DNA from: Hydractinia symbiolongicarpus
Taxonomy: Eukaryota; Cnidaria; Hydrozoa; Anthoathecata; Hydractiniidae
NCBI RefSeq assembly: GCF_029227915.1
Contig: NC_079879.1
Span: 2,542,001 to 2,606,000, forward strand
Direction: 5' to 3'
DNA: 64,000 nucleotides
Below the pieces are notes generated by a model. The model ran no database searches. It worked only from the letters and a program-made list of their open reading frames with translations, and was not told where the DNA came from. The position numbers and the translations under genes are program-made. Positions 35,901 to 57,980 of this stretch are shown one piece after another. The first letter of the stretch is position 1, and every line of letters begins with the position of its first letter.

Positions 35901-37394
35901 CACGAAGTAGAGGATTCCCAGCGAGTAACAAGCCACGAAAATGAAGGATCTGCTATCCGTAATCCTATTCGAAATCTGCTTGGTAAAATCCATCATTCCC
36001 AACAATCATTCGAATTTGACAGACACCCACATTCATCTTTTCGTCCTTTTTCCAAACACCGACGCGATGGTGAAGATGAAAACAAAAGTTACCATGACGG
36101 TACTCAAGGACTACCTTATCCAGTGCGTGTTCCCAACCACCTGCCTGTTCGTGTAAAAGATGAAAATACTCATAATGAAGAAAGAGATAGCCAGCATTTC
36201 CGAGAGCTTGTTTATCGTTGTGCATTATGCAACAAATCTTTTGGAAAGAAAGAAACATTTGACATTCATTGGAGATCTGCGCATGCTGACACCCCCGTCT
36301 TCGCTTGTGACATATGCAAGGAAACGTTTTATAGCAAAGAAGTATTCGAGTCTCATATGAACTCCCACGTCAACCAAGACTTCGTTTGTGGAGTCTGTAA
36401 AAGAGTGTTTGACCAGAGGTCCAGTTACGAAACTCACATGCGCTTACATTCGATGGAACGCCAATTCCAATGTCAAGTCTGTGCTCGGTCATTTTCTTTA
36501 CGAGAGAATCTGGAACGCCACATGTCATTACACGCAGAAGTACCAACGTGGCGTTGCAATTTTTGTCCGGAGACATTTCGACGTCCCGGTTTATTAGAGA
36601 GCCATGTTGCACAACATCATGCCCGGCAAATGGAAGATCTGCGAAGACAAAACGAAAACATCACCAATTCTAAAAACCAGCCTTCTAATGGGAGCCCAGG
36701 AAGTCCTATTTATCACAAGTATCCTACGAAGCTTCCATCTGATGCAAACATCCAAAATATTTCGCAAGATCAGTTTTACCCTAATCGACACCATTATATT
36801 GATGACTCGAAAATATTCATTTATGATCCTAAAATGGCCAATTCGGTTGATGGTCCCCGTAATATACCATTGCCACTTTCTTCTAGTGATTCAAACTTGT
36901 TTCTCAAAGAAAAAATGGAAGAATCGAAGCAGTCCTTAATAAAGTTGGCGCCTGCTGTTTCACAGCCTCATTATAGCTCTGTGAAGAAAGTTTCGCCGCC
37001 ACCGGCTGCACACCACAATATGAAATGTGAACAATGTGGGGAGGAATTCACATCTTCGTCGTTGTTTGAAATACACCTGCGATCGCACGTTCAAGAAGTA
37101 TTCAATTGTCCAAAATGTCCAAGAACTTTTACGAAAAGAAGTGTATACGATACGCACGTTCAATCTCATGATACGAGTAAATCGCATAACTGCCCGTATT
37201 GTCAGCGTTCGTTCTCTATGAAAGGTAATTTGCGAAGACATATTCGAATCCACACCAACGAAGCACCTTACGAATGTCCAATTTGTTTCCAACGGTTCCG
37301 TCGTTCTGACGGTTTGAAAGGACATATTAAAAGGCACGAAACAATGGGAGAGAGTGCCCCAACAGATATGGTACCCTCCCAAGCGTCTGCTTAG
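29955..37394 (+). CDS. C2H2 zinc-finger protein with 13 fingers in three clusters (4+5+4)
   Basis: Four exons in phase: 29955-30071, 32773-32883, 34264-34999 and 35296-37394, 1020 residues. An in-frame TGA at 29943 supports the ATG at 29955. Order: a short N-terminal region with RYYFVCFKSWIAEEK and a DLIKQFWKQK helix (about 40-76); a long acidic Ser/Asn-rich segment (77-320) with a possible nuclear signal IKKRKTL; fingers 1-4 (about 353-455, starting CPCCDAQC); a Pro- and charge-rich linker (PPPPPLYRRENGGPPP); fingers 5-9 (about 630-765, CALCNKSFGKKE to ESHVAQHH); a second linker; and fingers 10-13 (about 899-1002, CEQCGEEF to GHIKRH). The last pair has the TGEKP-like linkers THTNEAPYEC and HDTSKSHNC. 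It is likely a nuclear DNA-binding regulator. I recognise no KRAB, ZAD, SCAN or BTB domain, and no specific orthologue. Confidence 0.85.
30072..32772. other. Intron 1 of zinc-finger gene
   Basis: 2.7 kb, AT-rich, nothing recognised. Bounded by AAG|GTTAGC and TATAG|GATCAA, keeping phase 0. Confidence 0.5.
33215..33370. repeat. Tigger-terminus-like repeat fragment with poly-C tract
   Basis: Words CGATATAGTGAACC, TATATAACAACC, AATAACGAACC and GGTAACGAAC resemble the satellite at 25645. A run of more than 15 C lies at about 33291-33307. In intron 2 of the zinc-finger gene. Confidence 0.5.
33424..33870. repeat. CGCCAAATTAAAT-type degenerate repeat array
   Basis: Many copies of CGCCAAATTAAAT and inverted TAAATTTGACGAATTTCGGCG, interspersed with poly-A/T. 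Same family as 13040-13215. In intron 2 of the zinc-finger gene. Confidence 0.7.
34112..34139 (-). repeat. Single Tigger-type terminal repeat end
   Basis: TATATCGAGAGTCCACTG followed by TA. Reversed, it reads CAGTGGACTCTCGATATA, close to the ends of the element at 14316 in its first 12 bases. No matching left end was found, so it is a remnant just upstream of zinc-finger exon 3. Confidence 0.6.
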
Positions 37395-37575
37395 AAAGAC
37401 AATTTGAAAAAAGAAATGTAATAGATGTATATGTTGTAAAAATATTGCGATTCTGTGTTCTTTATTGAATTCTAAGAGGAAAAAAGTTATTTATTAAAAA
37501 AATGTATTTATATATAGCTGTATCATTTTGTTTAAACAATTTTATATATTGTTAATATGCATATTCTATATAAAC

Positions 37576-37817
37576 AGTACTAATTTTCGCGATTTTTGCG
37601 GATTTTGACCCGCGAAATATTCTTCACGATACTATTTGCGATAATTAATAACCGCAAAAAAAGCAACAAGAAATACCATTAATTCATAAAAATTTTATGT
37701 CAGAGTAATTAAAAAGCAGGATCTAAAAGTGTATACTTTTGTAAATGTTTTGTGGAGAAAATACTTTTCGTAACATTTTAGCGCGGTAATATTTACCCGC
37801 GTAAAAAAATTAGTACC
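37576..37817. mobile_element. MITE-like element with short inverted ends
   Basis: Left end AGTACTAATTTTCGCG and right end CGCGTAAAAAAATTAGTACC share an inverted GGTACTAATTTT-like terminus; the interior has repeated CGCGAAAT/ATTTGCGAT words. It follows the 3' end of the zinc-finger gene by about 180 bp. No coding content. Confidence 0.5.
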
Positions 37818-38363
37818 ATAAGGGATTTATGTTTTGAAAAATTTGGTTTTTAATGCGTTTATGTTTTAGTATCTTGTCTGTAGGTGTGATACCCGTTGGT
37901 TTAAAAAATTTAGCCTTTAAAAAGACTGTTTTATGATTTTGCTTAGGCGAATCTGATTTATTTATAATTTGTTTTGTCTAAACGGACTTTATCCGGAGTC
38001 TCAGAATCCGGGAAATATAAGGTATTAGGCATCCAGGACTATTGTTTTCGGGTGGTAAGGTGGTAACACTCGAAGATATTTTTAAATTTGAGAGGCTGAA
38101 TATTATCTGTAACTTCCTTTACGCAAGTTATTGTACCAAAAAAAATTGACGGTAAAAAAACGTCGGCGAAAAGTGACCAAAATTTTTGGCTAAGTGACTA
38201 ATATTTTTTTGCTGACTAAAATTTTTGCCGCCTTTTTTATTAGCGACCAAACTTTTTTGTCGACATTTTTTTTTTTCGACAAAACTTTTTTTCCGACCAC
38301 CTTAATTCCGTTTTTTCTTTCTTGTTGCCAATTTTTATCAGTTTATGCAATTATTCTTTGTGA

Positions 38364-38655
38364 GTGACTAAATTCAAAATCTTACTCGGCAAAAAGTGAC
38401 TAAATTCAAAATCTTACTCGGCAAAAAGTGACTAAATTCAAAATCTTACTCGGCAAAAAGTGACTAAATTCAAAATCTTACTCGGCAAAAAGTGACTAAA
38501 TTCAAAATCTTACTCGGCAAAAAGTGACTAAATTCAAAATCTTACTCGGCAAAAAGTGACTACATTCAAAAACTTAGTCGGCAAAAAGTGACTAAATTCA
38601 AAAATTTAGTCGGCAAAAAGTGACTAAATTCAAAAATTTACTCGGCAAGAAGTAA
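38364..38655. repeat. 32-bp tandem repeat, nine copies
   Basis: Unit begins GTGACTAAATTCAAAATC and ends TTACTCGGCAAAAA. The first six copies are essentially identical; the later ones vary (AAAACTTAGTCGG, AAAATTTAGTCGG). Flanking sequence from 38150 and to 38710 has single diverged units in both orientations (GTGACCAAAATTTTTGG, GCCGACTAATTTTTTTGCCG), suggesting local amplification within an older repeat family. Confidence 0.95.
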
Positions 38656-39371
38656 CTAAATTTTGTCCAAGTGAGTAATGTTTTTGCCGACTAATTTTTT
38701 TGCCGATTAGGTATGCTCCAACTTTCCTTCAATACATGTGCGGCAAGTGTCCCAAAAAATATGTCCGGTATAGTTGTAAACGAATCGTGTCGTTTCTTTT
38801 TTACGATAGATATTATTGGACAAATTTATATATTATCTTTTGTTTGGATGTTTTTTGAGAAATAAAAATTCTATATTTAATACATCTTGTCCTGATATAT
38901 GTAGCCTCATTACCAATTATATATTTAATTTTTGAACTACACAATTGTTTTGTAACAATTACTTGAATTCTAACCAGGCTGGTCATTATTCTTATTTCTC
39001 TGTCACTAAACAATAGAACTATTGTTTCTAACCTGAAATCCCAACCTGATATTCTCCTACAGTAACTTGTATTACGCTGAACGTTTATTGTCAGTGCACG
39101 CTTGTGCTCTTCACCGTCATGCTTTTCTCACACCCTACATCGTCATCTAATACTATAAATCTAGCGTAGCTTGATCAACGTCACTTTACCAACTTGGAAA
39201 ACATTGAATGGGTCATTATCGAGCTCTGGCAAAATTAAGTTGTGACTTAAATTATACAAAATAACACCTGTTTTCGTTTGCCATATTTTTTCAAATTTCG
39301 TTTTCGTTTCCGAATGAACGGATTAATGACGTCATCAAAAAACCTTTAAATCCTAATATCTCTGCAACCGT

Positions 39372-40760
39372 TTGTCAAAAGTACATGATCCAATACATTT
39401 TCAATATAACAACATTAAACGCAGCCGAGAAGAATATAATAGGAATCTGTTACAAGAGAACAACTTGAATCCAAGGAAATTTTGGAACATCATAAAAAAT
39501 TTGTTTCCAACGAAGAGTAAAGCAAATTTTGCTTCAACCACGTGCAACAAGGCAGAAAATATTGCAAAGGCAAATACGTTTTGTGATTACTTCTCGACAA
39601 TAGTGAAGACATTAAAATCTAGTGTATCTTTATTAAATTATTATGTCTGGAAGACTCCGCATTACATCGCTCAACGAACTGTTAAAACTTTCAGAATGGA
39701 ATATGTATCTAAGCTTTATATTGAAAAAGATAAAATCGTTTGAACCAAAAAAAAGGCACTGGGTTAGATGAGTTACCAACCAAACTTCTTAAAGACTGTG
39801 CACATATCATCAGCAAACCACTATTCCACATCATCAATTTATCATTGAGAACTGGACAAGTACCATATATCTGGAAATCAGCTAAAATAACACCTGTCTA
39901 TAAGTCAGTTGATATTAACAAACCAGACAGTTACCGACCGATTTTTGTTTTACCAGCCCTCTCAAAAGTACTCGAAAAGGCAGTCCATATCCAGCTAAGC
40001 GGATATCTCGAAGCCAACCAACTCTTATCGGAGTTTCAAATTGGATATCGTTCAAATAGGTATACATCGACCGCGGTGGCATTGTTTGTTGACAACATCA
40101 GAAAGGAAGTTGATAATGGAAGGTTAACGGGAGCTGTATTTATTGACTTAACTAAAGCGCTCGACACTATAAGTCATGCTGTTTTATTGCAGAAACTTTA
40201 AAGTTACGGTGTCAGAGACAATGAACTGTCATGGTTCACTGATTATCGTCAATAAAGAACAGCTTATCATCTTCAATGCCGGTGTTCAATGGTGTTCCAC
40301 AATACTTAATTTTGGGGCCATTGTTATTCGTAATATTTTTCAACGATCTGCCTGACGTATTAGAGTGATAAAATACGCAGATGACACTGTTGTCTACTGT
40401 TCACACTCGAATAAATCGGTGGTCATGTCAACCCTTACAAAAGAACTTTCAAATATATCTTCATACTTAAATTTAAATGAACTTATAATCAATCTAAAAA
40501 AGGGTAAAACTGAAGTCATGCTTATTGGAACAGCTAAACGTTTATCGCTAAATACTGACGACTTCACTGTTAATTATAGAGACACTTAAATCAACCATGT
40601 TGACTCTTACACATATCTGGGAATGAAGTATGCTACATAATATGAAAGTAATAGCTTCAAGAGATTTTGTCAAAGCAACATAGTTGTCATCAAAAAATAG
40701 ACTCCCTCAAAAGCTACAAGGCAGCTAACAAAATTCACCGTTTTGATCTATCGATGAAAT
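39372..40760 (+). pseudogene. LINE-type (non-LTR) reverse transcriptase fossil
   Basis: Three + strand reading frames joined only across frameshifts. 39372-39743 has NLNPRKFWNIIKNLF, the region just before the RT domain in Jockey/CR1-like elements. 39740-40201 has the RT fingers: TGLDELPTKLLKD, then W-K-S-A-K-I-T-P-V-Y-K, then SYRPIFVLPALSKVLEK, then FQIGYRSNRYTSTA, then AVFIDLTKALDT (Lys-Ala-Leu-Asp for the usual Lys-Ala-Phe-Asp). 40365-40589 has the catalytic YADD in KYADDTVVY, and after the last stop TYLGMKYA matches the usual post-RT Y-L-G motif. Several stops break it. Inactive copy. Confidence 0.85.
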
Positions 40761-40828
40761 TCAAGCCGCAAATAAAAGCGAGACGTTATTTCACAACCTT
40801 TCACAGCTACTAAGGGTTGTTCAGTCTC

Positions 40829-41005
40829 CAGTTACTGGCAGTTTGTGATGCGAAACACAAATTTACATTCGTGGATGTTGGACAATATGGATCCAATAAT
40901 AATTGCTCCGTACTTGTTAACTCCAATATCGCTTATGTCATTGGAGATTTCCTCCTCTACAAGTAGATTGATTGTTTTCCTGCACATGATGCTCATTCAA
41001 CGACT
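40829..41005 (+). pseudogene. PIF/Harbinger transposase fragment (DDE_Tnp_4-type)
   Basis: The frame reads QLLAVCDAKHKFTFVDVGQY then GSNNNCSVLVNS. The order CDA-x-x-x-F-x-x-V-D-V-G-x-x-G-S-N-N matches the first catalytic Asp region of HARBI1-like transposases. A stop follows about 25 codons later (after GDFLLYK). It abuts the LINE fossil, so one element may have landed in the other. Confidence 0.65.
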
Positions 41006-41579
41006 GAACGTGTGAATGACAAAACAACGAAGTATTCAATTAACCTTTCTCACAACACATTCGAGTGTTTTTTGAATTTCGAATTCTTTTTTGAAATTAA
41101 AATTTCAAATGTCGGCATTTGAAATAAATCTTTGATCTTAGCGATAGGTCTATTTTTTTAAAAAAACCGATAGAAATGATTTTTTTTATCGTTTACCAAA
41201 ATAGACCCATATTCTAAAAATTAAAACCAAAAAAACGATAAAAGATAAGCGATGGAACAAATTCCGTGTCCTTTTAGCAAGTGGGGTATTAAAAACCAGA
41301 CAGTTTCCAGGTCCTAATTTCTCGTAGCGTCCGGTTAAAGGGTTTATTAGCCATATTATTTTTTATTTTTCGTGAAGTTATGAATTACAGTGTTTAAAAC
41401 AGAGATAAATTAAAAAAAGGAGCCTCAATATCAACAAGGGTGTTAACTTTTCTATGCAGTCTTATCTCCTAACATGTGAATAACTCTAAATTGATTGATT
41501 TGCTATGTTTTATGACTTCCACATTTTTTCCTGACAACACGTTTATAAGTAAAAAAACACTAGATTATAGAAAGGTGCA

Positions 41580-42065
41580 CTTACTTTACTGTTAAGAAAT
41601 CAGTAAGTCACTTGGCTGAGTGATTATTATACTTTTTCGACCAAATTATTTTATCGACTAACCACTTTACTGACTTTTATCCACGGTGCTATTTTTCGTT
41701 GATATTTGGAAAATCCGTAAAATACCGCCAACATATCTCTCCGAAAAGGGTTTTACTTTTTGTTTATGAGGAACATATTTATACCTTATCAGTAAAAATA
41801 CGTCGATAAAAATATCGACCAATCATTTTTACCGACCGATAAAAACATGGATATTTTGGATTTACATTTTAATAAATGTAAATTACTTGTGCATATTTGC
41901 TTGTTTATTAACCATTTTTTAAGTTACAAAAGTTCTTCCAAAAATTAGTTGGCAAAAAAGGTGCTTGGTTAGTAAAATTTAGTCAGTAAAAAGTAACTAA
42001 ATTTTATGCAGGTGACTAGTTTTTTTTTGCGGAACTAAATACTTCTACTTCTATACTTTTAGCTG
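41580..42065. repeat. Diverged AGTGACTAAATT-family repeat
   Basis: Words GTAAGTCACTTGG, CGACCAAATTATTTTATCG, AGTAAAATTTAGTCAG and AAAGTAACTAAATTTT in mixed orientation, related to the 38364 array. Non-coding. Confidence 0.5.
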
Positions 42066-42829
42066 ACTTTTTACCAATAAAGGTTAGGAAAAGATTCTCT
42101 TGTCTGTTTCGGATATCGGTTAAACTTTTTTAAATCCGAAAAAATAGAGAAAAATAGGAAACAACTTGGTATCAAGACAAAACATTTTTGCACCATGAAG
42201 TATCAAGTCAAAAATCAAAAATCAAAAAGGGAATAAGGAGCCAAGAGTTGAAAGTTTTAACTTGAAAGAAAATTTACGATGAAATTTTTAATAATAACAA
42301 AAATTTGGTAGTGAAAACTAACCTGATTTTTTGCATTTCTTTTTTTCTTTCTGCTTATAAACAAAACAAAAACAATAAAAACTCGTTTAAAACTTTGCGG
42401 ATAACAACACTGCAAAACTCTTGTTACTGGTTTCATAGAGTTGTCCGTTGTCTATTTCACTTGACGACATTTCAAAAGTTTCCGCCAGAATAATCACAAA
42501 GGAGGTGAAAAGTAAATAATGATGACATCTTCTAGGATGTTTCTCTGTAAATATTTTGTGCACACTGAATGCCTTATTTGGAAATCTTTGGTTGTCAGTG
42601 GTTTGTTTTTTACTATAATCTCTTAAAAGGCACGAATGCAAATGGTCCTTTTAAGAGAGTGTAGTAAATTCGCAATCGTCCAGGCCCCTTCTACAGAAAG
42701 ATTACCTCCAACTTTAATTTTTTTTTACCTTAACTTGCTTGTAGTGTGTTGAGAAATAGTAATTTAACATTTGTTAATTAAAATTTAAAATAATAAAGCA
42801 AATATAAAGCCACCTTTTCTTGCTTTTAC

Positions 42830-43105
42830 CACATGATTCCTCGCCAAAAGCCGCCATTATGTGGGTTTTTTTCGGATTAAACACAGTTTGACGCCATCTT
42901 CCGGAATGCAAAAAAGACCACTTAGTTTGAACATGTTGCTACAAAACCCATGAAACCAACTTCAGAGAAAAAAAGACGGGTAAATTACTACAACTAGGTT
43001 TAATTTTGTAAATAACGATAAAATGTCTACTTGTGCTAAAGCTTTTTGCACTAGAAATAATATAAGTAACGCTAGAAAGCATTATTTATTCGGCCTTCCA
43101 AACAA
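42830..43105 (+). other. Candidate promoter and first exon of an unrecognised gene
   Basis: From the ATG at 43023 a short frame reads MSTCAKAFCTRNN then RKHYLFGLPN and meets a GTAAGA donor at 43106. The C-x4-C spacing and the FGLPN end recall the beginning of a THAP domain, but only 27 residues are visible and I found no second exon. Upstream, CCGCCATTATG and GCCATCTTCCGGAA look like YY1- and ETS-type core-promoter motifs. Suggestive only. Confidence 0.25.
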
Positions 43106-45108
43106 GTAAGAAGCAATGAGCTGCTTGTAATTAACAGAGTAGAGACTCTCCAATGACGAGTTTTAATATAAGAGGAACACATCAGTGTTCTAATCAGCGG
43201 AAGAAAGTTCGCGGCAATCAATCCCCGCCCCTAGTCCTTGCGTTTGAGAATAGACTTTGCATAAGTCATGTTATAGGTTTGCGCTCTTTACGTTGCACTT
43301 AGGACTTGAATTTCAACCTCAACTACAGGGCATGTAAAGTTCTTTACGTATCAAGGATTTAACGATATATTTATTTACGTACTTGTTTCATTCTTATATC
43401 AATAAATCCCTATGGGACCCTTAGCCAACGTTGCGTGAGTTCCAGGTGCTAGGCCGAGCCGGGCCTATTCTACAACTTAGGCCAATAGGTGTTTTAGCTT
43501 TCGTCCTCCCGTTGTATGTTTAGTCTGATGGTCGTGATGATCAACCCTGCATATAGTCTAGTGATATGGAGGTTCCTTACTGACCTTCTAAATCAAAAAC
43601 GCTTGCCGAGTCAAACTGTAAGCAACAAAAACTCTATGTGAGTATTTCTGTACGTTTTCTACACTTTTGTTGATATTTTACTAAAAGCTTAAATAATAAA
43701 GAAACAAAACAACAGCTTTGTATATATAATATCCTGGGCTGCAACTAAATCAACGAAATTATTATCCGGTGTTTCAAGAAATTCTTATCACAATACAAAA
43801 ATTCAACTTTACAACTGCAATGTCATTATGACCAGAGGAAAAAAAATTGAATTCCACAGACTTTGCAAAGTTTTATAAAAAATTCTACAACCTGGAAAAA
43901 AATAATCTGTTGTATCTTTCCGTAATGTTCGAAAAAAGAATTACATATCTTCATTTGCAAAATTTAATTCATCACGACTAATTTCCAGAACCGTGGTCAT
44001 TATATTCATTCTGTAAAAAAAGGGGACAAAAAAAGCTTATTATATTTCCAGCATTTAAAAGTTACAAACATTTAAAATCAATGAGTAAAACTTTGAAGAA
44101 TTTATTTAAAATACCAATAATTTAAATACAATTCAATATATATATATATTAATAGAATTTTATGCAAGATAAATCTGGTAATATAAAAGTTAAATATTAC
44201 ATAATAAATTTTAAGATCTCCTAACTATTTATTAATTTTAAACTAAGAATTTCAAACTTAAGACTGAAGCATTTTAGTTGCTTAGTTGACCAACTGTGTT
44301 CGTGTCACCTTGAAATATTTTAACGATACACATCAGTTCATACCATACGGAAATAATTAATTTTTCCCCTTTCCAACCCAGTTTACACTAATTTTTTCTT
44401 TTCAAATTATCCAGTACTTAACTACAAAAAAAGCCATTTTTATTTGATGTCTTCATAAAAAGCTCTTCAAAACGGCAAATCTCTCGTGAAAATTAACTCC
44501 CTAAGGTATGTATTGCTGAGAAACTTTCTACAAGCATATGGAGAATAAATATATCAATAAATACATTTAAAGCAAACTGTTTTTCAACTATAATATGGTT
44601 CAGGAAAATTTTCGTCAATTTTCTAATAATCACAATATTGGACGACACGTGTAAAAAGGAAATTAAGAAAAAAGCTAGTATAAATTATGTCAAACTCGTT
44701 TTCTGAAGAAAAAAACCCGAGAACAACTCGTTCAGTTGTGCAACAAAAAAAAAATAGGTGGCCACGATGCTCCCTTACCCCCCAATTTATATTTACCCAA
44801 AATTCCTTGTCGAACAAGAATTCCTTTACCTCAAGAACTTGTCCTTATAAGAGAGTTCTCTATATGTCTTCCTTTATATATTTGGAATATAAAAAAATAA
44901 ATACTGCGCTGGCTTGCTTATTCAATCAATCTCAGTATCAGAAAACCGAGTAATTTACGTTTGATAATTCGAACATAACTAAATTATTATTTTTTAATTT
45001 TTTGCATTAATACCTACTGTACCTACAATTCGTGCAATATATCATGTACCATTAAAGAATATATAAGAGAATATCACCTTCTATGACAGGAACCTCACAC
45101 ATGACGTT
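43106..45108. other. Intergenic region before malic enzyme 3' end
   Basis: A relatively GC-rich patch at about 43190-43600 (GGTGCTAGGCCGAGCCGGGC) has the look of a dispersed repeat, but I cannot classify it. The rest is AT-rich, with an (AT)n run near 44139-44151. No gene recognised. Confidence 0.45.
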
Positions 45109-55471
<10,363 letters not shown>

Positions 55472-57682
55472 CGTTTAATTACTCAGCTATTCAGCACACG
55501 GCATTTGGTCGAGATTATTCGGCAACAAATCCACAACAACCCCAGATTCCGTCACTTCTTGCTGATTTCCCTATTTCTGCCAAAATGTTAACAAACCAAA
55601 AAATATTTGTAGCTGAGGTTACCCTTATGCACTTATTCTGCTCTCCATTGAAAACAAAGTCTCCTCCACGGTGTGGCCAATATCCCCAGAGGGTTTTTGC
55701 CTGAGAGTGGAACACTGCAAAAATTCGCTCAAAAACTATGATAATAGTGGAAAATCTTTTAGGGCCTTCAAATATTTTGCAACATCATCCTCCAAAGCGA
55801 CCCAGCATGAATAAAGTTACGGGAATTGTTCCGCCGATAAAAATTATAAGAAGCTCGTACATAAGGCCTATACAAACGGTATAAATTAGGAAAAACTAGA
55901 AATTAAAAAAAAAGGTTGCGAAGCGATTCGCAAGTTGCAAGCAAAATTAAACTATCCAATACTTTGTCCCTAGCCCTTCTTGTTTCTTTGGCGCTAACAT
56001 CTTCCGATATACATCAAAATTGAATATCATAGCGTAGAAGAACCCTGGGGACGAGGTAGGAAAATGAACGCTCTGCAGAACAATTCTAAAACAATTTTTT
56101 TTTTTGGGAATAGACTGCGCGAGTATTTGATGTGCGTGGGATACTCTTTTCAAAATGTGCGAGAAAATTAGATTACGCGAAACTAACAAGAACAAATAAC
56201 GCGTGTTAAAATTTTGTACCGCCTTTTCCCACAGAATGATAACAGTAAAGAGCGCAATACAAAAATACACTTTTAGCAGTATTCCGAATGATATGAAATA
56301 CATCGAGTTGTACAACCCGTAGAAGTTGGTCCTAACGTTAACGATTTCGTAAATGACCTTACAACAAAGCAGTATTTTTTTCACGTAAAAATACTGGCAC
56401 TAGAAGCCACAGAATCTGCTGGAACGAATTTCGAAAACTCACGGGAAACAATTAAAACAAGAACAAACAAATCAAAACAGTTTTTTAACTTTATCAAGAT
56501 TTATTAAATAGCTTCAATTTTGGGCAGAAAAAAAATAACGAATTCGCCTTCTTTTCACCACACGCATTGGAAGATTACATCACTCACTCCCATTGTACAC
56601 AATCTAAAAGAAAAAAATTTTTTTTGATATAGTGAAGCTTCCAGTGCCTTTAAGGGATGGCCAAGTCAATGGAATTGAAAGCGCTGTTTTTCATCTCATA
56701 AATAATTAAGGCTAACTCGGAAAAGTATAAAAGAAAAAACTAAACAATCCGGCAAACTTTACTAATTTTATATGCAAAGTTCCAACCATACCAACAGTCC
56801 AAATCTGACAAAATAGAAACAGGACTAGCAATTAACATTTAGTAATTAGCATTAAAATACAAATACAACTATAATAGTATTATTATTATTAGAAGCAAAA
56901 TTGCAAAGTAATTAGTTGATTATACAATAATTAGCTATAATACGAAGAAATAAGGCATATTTTAGGTCTGTAAAATATACGTGTCTAAAATGCTGACTAC
57001 CGTTTCTTGTTCACGGCATATTCGTCTTTGTGTGTTCAAGTTCGGCGGACGAATAATCTGGACCAAAAGACGGGGGGGGGGTGGTCAAAATCCGGGGGTG
57101 GGGGGGGGCACGAGCCGTACTTATTGCATTTTTTACTAGACTTATACTTTAACCCCTCGGTTCAAACTTATTTGTTTTATTAGAAAAAAAATACCCTAGC
57201 TTTATGTGCAAAAATATCAGCCCTATTTCTTTACGCTGATTTTAAATGATTTTTTTGATATCGAAATTTTGAGAATCTCAATAATTCTCTTGGTATACCT
57301 CTCGCGTGTAGCAAACGTGCTCCACAATTTCGCTTCGTGAGCGAATGGTCGTGCTTTTTTACATAACAGAATGGGTGTAGGTAAAAAATTGGAAGCTTTT
57401 GTAAACTATCTAGAAACTTTTGTAAACTATCTTAAAACTTTTGTAAAACAAGTTCTCCCATTGTTGGTCCTATAAATTAACATTACGTATAACGCGTTTG
57501 CATAATCTGGCCATATATTGGCCAAAAATCACTCAACGATACCAAGGTAATTTTCGACGTCTTCTCTTATATCAAAAAAGCAAAATCCTAGGGACAAGGG
57601 TGGCTTTTGAGGCTTTGTGCTTTTTAGGCTAGCATTTTTTAAAAGACTATTTTAATGACACACATTGTGGTGTAAAATTTGT
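55472..57682. other. Upstream of malic enzyme: probable dispersed repeats, no gene recognised
   Basis: The malic enzyme promoter must lie at the left of this stretch, but I see no clear TATA or initiator. 55500-55720 is open on both strands and looks like a dispersed repeat. 56041-56057 carries the ACCCTGGGGACGAGGT terminus. G-rich runs lie at 57071-57108, and AACTTTTGTAAACTATCT is repeated in tandem at 57393-57440. Confidence 0.45.
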
Positions 57683-57980
57683 AACCTCGTTCCTAGCGCC
57701 TTCAAGCATTTCTTTATATTGAGATTTCTGGTGCCAAAAGTACCATGGGGTAATTTAATTTCATTTAAAGTTTAGAGTGCTTTATAATAACTTTGAACAT
57801 TTCATAGGGAAGAAAATTTGTCACGACGTCATCAATCCTAAGAACATGTGATTTTACCGCCCTGAGAGAACACTTGTTTCTCCATCTTGTTTCCAGGGCA
57901 TTTTATCTTTTGAATAAATGATTGCGGAGAAATTTTTAGCTGCTCGTAATGACGGCTCAGAGGACCCTGGGAACGAGGTT
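57683..57980. mobile_element. MITE with AACCTCGTTCC/GGGAACGAGGTT termini
   Basis: Left AACCTCGTTCCTAGCGCC and right GACCCTGGGAACGAGGTT are imperfect inverted repeats enclosing 298 bp. An internal CTTGTTTCCAGGGCATTTTA suggests a nested or duplicated terminus. The same terminus recurs at 56041, 58825 and 59464. Confidence 0.65.

Noticed and set aside
38364-38655. Regular 32-bp array that might be taken for CRISPR
   Set aside because: Units abut with no unique spacers, and the window is eukaryotic; it is a minisatellite.
55947-56384. 145-codon - strand ORF
   Set aside because: It begins in AT-rich low-complexity sequence and ends through the ACCCTGGGGACGAGGT repeat terminus.
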